This document shows positions 53,516 through 55,579 of a stretch of DNA of 55,579 nt, one piece after another (the first letter of the stretch is position 1; every line of letters starts with the position of its first letter). A program made the position numbers and the translations under genes. Source of the DNA: CALCKU01 sp964571595 (GTDB lineage Bacteria > Pseudomonadota > Alphaproteobacteria > Caulobacterales > Maricaulaceae); the NCBI GenBank assembly GCA_964571595.1, contig CAZNCJ010000006.1, positions 1 through 55,579 of the forward strand. Reading direction: 5' to 3'. Under the pieces are notes generated by a model. That model saw only the letters and a list, made by a program, of their open reading frames with translations, ran no database searches and was not told the origin of the DNA.

Positions 53516-55425
53516 ATTTCGCGGGTTTTTATGCGCGAGAGGGAGGTGGGCGAAATCTTATCTATCTGCCCCTCAATTTTGGGCAGAAAAGGTTCATCAG
53601 AAATAAATTTTACGGCGTTTTGATATTGCAAGCGCTGGGCATTATTTTCGCCTGGAAAGGCGATAATTTCATATTCAGAAGGATTGATAATCCGTGCAAG
53701 CCTTGCAGAGTTTTGCACATGTCGGCCAATATGCAAGCGCGCCATCATATCAGACACATATCCGTCATGCGGGGCGAGAATGACGAGATCAGACATAAGA
53801 TTATTCAGCCCGTCATAAACTGCCATTTCGGCCTGTCTGTCCGCGTCGAGTAAATGTCCGGCACGGCGTTCATTTAGGCTGGCTGTGCGTCTGTCTATTC
53901 GGGCATTTATAAGATCAAGCCGTCTTTGGCTTTGCGCGCGGTCATGGAAAACCGCTTCTGAGCTTAAGGTAAAAAGCGGATCACCCATCTTCACTTGATC
54001 GCCCGGTTTTACGTAAATCTGCTGAACGTAACCCGCGCTTGCAGGATAAATTTCCGTGTGCTGGACGGGTTGTAAGAGGGCCGGTGCGCTAATGCGGTTT
54101 TGCCAAGGCAGGGCGAAAATCGCTAAAAGGATAATCCCGCAAGTCAGGCTGATACGCCCGCGGCGGGTTGAAAGGATAGTCATACGAAAGCTCCACCAAT
54201 TTTTCATCTCCCGCCAAATAGGCAGGATGATGAACCATAAAATTTCAACAGAAAAAAGAACAATGCCAATCGCTTTTGGAAATAGATGATGTACCAAAAT
54301 GGCGATCCCGATAAAGAGGAAGAAACGGTAGACCCAAGTTATATAGGCATAGGTACATAAACCAGCCTCTCTTAAAGGGGCGGCAGGCGAAGGCTTGGGT
54401 GCGCCAAGACCGAACAGGATTTCGCGCATTTTCCAGCGCCCCATATCAAAGCCGTGTTTTTGTAAGTTCTGGACATTAAAAAAATCACTTAGCAAGTAAT
54501 AACCGTCAAAGCGCATACAGGGGTTTAAATTGACGAGCAGGCTTAATGTCCAACTGGTTGTTGCGATAAAAAACGCCAGACTTCGGGCAGGCCCGTCGGG
54601 TAAAAAACTCCAGAGGAAAAGCGCGAGACAGGCTATACCTAGCTCCACAATCATCCCGCCGCCATCAATCAGCAGGCGTTTGCGGCGCTCACGCAAGCGC
54701 CACGCATCTGTTGTATCGGTATAGAGCACAGGAAACATCACCAGAAAGGCAATGCCGATTATCGGTACACGCGCCCCGAAATGATGGGCTGTGAAAGCGT
54801 GTCCTAATTCATGGAGTGACTTTAGAGCGATCAGGGTAATGCCGTAAAAAATGAACCCTTGAAAGGTAAAAAAGTGCCAAAATGTAGCCAAGAACTGGTC
54901 CCATTGGCGCGAGGTAAAATACAAACCTATGATACCTAGCCCTGCAATGACCATCCAAGTCAGCGGAAAAAATAGCCAGCCTAGACTCGGTGCGAAATTG
55001 TTGAGGAATTTTGTCGGTTTTATCAGCGGTATGCGGAAATATAAATATTTATGCAAAATAGTTTCATACCACGGGCGACGCATAGCGGCCTCTCGTTTGG
55101 CAAATGCATCCGCATCATTTTGCGGGGGATTAACAGCGAGGTTTTGCGTCAGTATGAACTTTGTCATCTCTTCAACATCATCAGGCGTGATCAGAGTTTC
55201 AGGATAGGTTTGCCGGCTTTTTGATATAAGGGTTTCGAGCGGGTTCTCGCTATGTAGTGGTAGTTCAGTCCATATTTTGAGAAGTTTCAAGGCCTTTTCA
55301 TTGAGCATGTGAAAGTCGTTTCTGACCGGATCAAACAACATATATTGTTTGGTGCCGTCAACCGCCATACGCGCAGGCAGAAGCTCAAGTTCTGGACGTA
55401 ATTGTGGAAGGGCAGCGGAGGTCAT
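53516..55425 (-). CDS. M50 zinc metalloprotease fused to HlyD-type domain, PqqD-like N-terminus (partial)
   Basis: 636 residues are readable before the gap; the C-terminus is missing. Residues 20-95 resemble a PqqD-type winged helix (MLFDPVRNDFHMLNEKALKLL). Several membrane helices surround the site-2-protease motif HELGH (205-209) and the second motif NPCMRFDGYYLLSD with Asp307. From about 440 a periplasmic HlyD-like barrel-sandwich follows (PASAGYVQQIYVKPGDQVKMGDPLF in pieces, and a hairpin). Such proteins pair with a second HlyD-like protein, here encoded just upstream. Family role is uncertain; peptide maturation or export is the usual guess. Confidence 0.88.
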
Positions 55426-55446
55426 TTTGCGCGAACTTGCGGGCGA

Positions 55447-55579
55447 TTAAAAGCCGGTAAACTGCCGGAGCGCCGTTATAGGCTGCCTTAAGAGCCAAAA
55501 GGCGAGCGGAGCTTCTTGCGCGTAAAGTTTAGCCACACCGCGTGCGCCAATACGGGGCAGCACATCTGGATCATCAAGT
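55447..55579 (-). CDS. HlyD-family periplasmic adaptor, C-terminal fragment
   Basis: The window edge cuts this gene; only the last 43 or so codons are seen, ending in TAA at 55447. They read PRIGARGVAKLYAQEAPLA then a hydrophobic stretch and RQFTGF, the tail typical of HlyD-like proteins encoded beside M50/HlyD fusions. It ends 21 bp before the M50 start, so the two are probably one operon. Confidence 0.75.
   Translation of the reverse strand, partial: LDDPDVLPRIGARGVAKLYAQEAPLAFWLLRQPITALRQFTGF

Overview
The window comes from an alphaproteobacterium, most likely of the Caulobacterales/Maricaulales (Hyphomonadaceae-like) group. The evidence is a DUF3035 (BamF-type) lipoprotein, a full CtrA box (TTAA-N7-TTAACC) next to a GANTC site, an endonuclease-type mutL, a divergent rluB-rsmD/tadA block and a TauD/SDR/GST cluster. 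The genus cannot be fixed from sequence alone. No rRNA, tRNA, CRISPR array or intact insertion sequence was seen. A 100-N scaffold gap lies at 53416-53515, and the last gene is cut by the window edge.

Region 1 (1-17.5 kb) is A+T-richer and looks accessory. It holds a GIY-YIG nuclease-like gene, a giant autotransporter (about 3236 aa) whose passenger is four tandem modules each opened by a Cys pair, an overlapping convergent TetR regulator, a LuxR-type HTH/alpha-beta hydrolase fusion, and a lipoprotein/outer-membrane-protein gene pair. The lipoprotein gene carries two compensating G-tract frameshifts.

Region 2 (17.5-29 kb) is mainly backbone: GST, SDR and TauD-type dioxygenase on the minus strand; BamF-like lipoprotein and mutL on the plus strand; rsmD and rluB facing tadA; an EamA exporter convergent with a TauE/SafE exporter; a CtrA-box-preceded coiled-coil protein; and a MerR regulator divergent from a small membrane protein across a 19-bp-spacer MerR-type promoter.

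Region 3 (29-41.3 kb) is a thiamine-diphosphate/iron-sulfur oxidoreductase district: a thiolase-like protein, a fused indolepyruvate:ferredoxin oxidoreductase with a divergent Lrp regulator, and an apparent four-gene operon (acyl-CoA ligase, korC-like flavoprotein, korA, korB) with one overlapping junction after another. It points to oxidative decarboxylation of 2-oxo acids to acyl-CoA, with electrons probably passed to NAD(P).

Region 4 (41.4-55.6 kb) holds a polytopic membrane protein, hslU without adjacent hslV, and a surface/second-messenger cluster: TPR-plus-barrel outer-membrane protein, FecR-domain protein and CHASE2-adenylate cyclase, followed on the other strand by a bestrophin-like channel and a CpdA-type cAMP phosphodiesterase. 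A radical SAM protein, a DegP-type protease, and an M50 peptidase/HlyD fusion with a PqqD-like N-terminus plus its adaptor partner (partial) complete the window.
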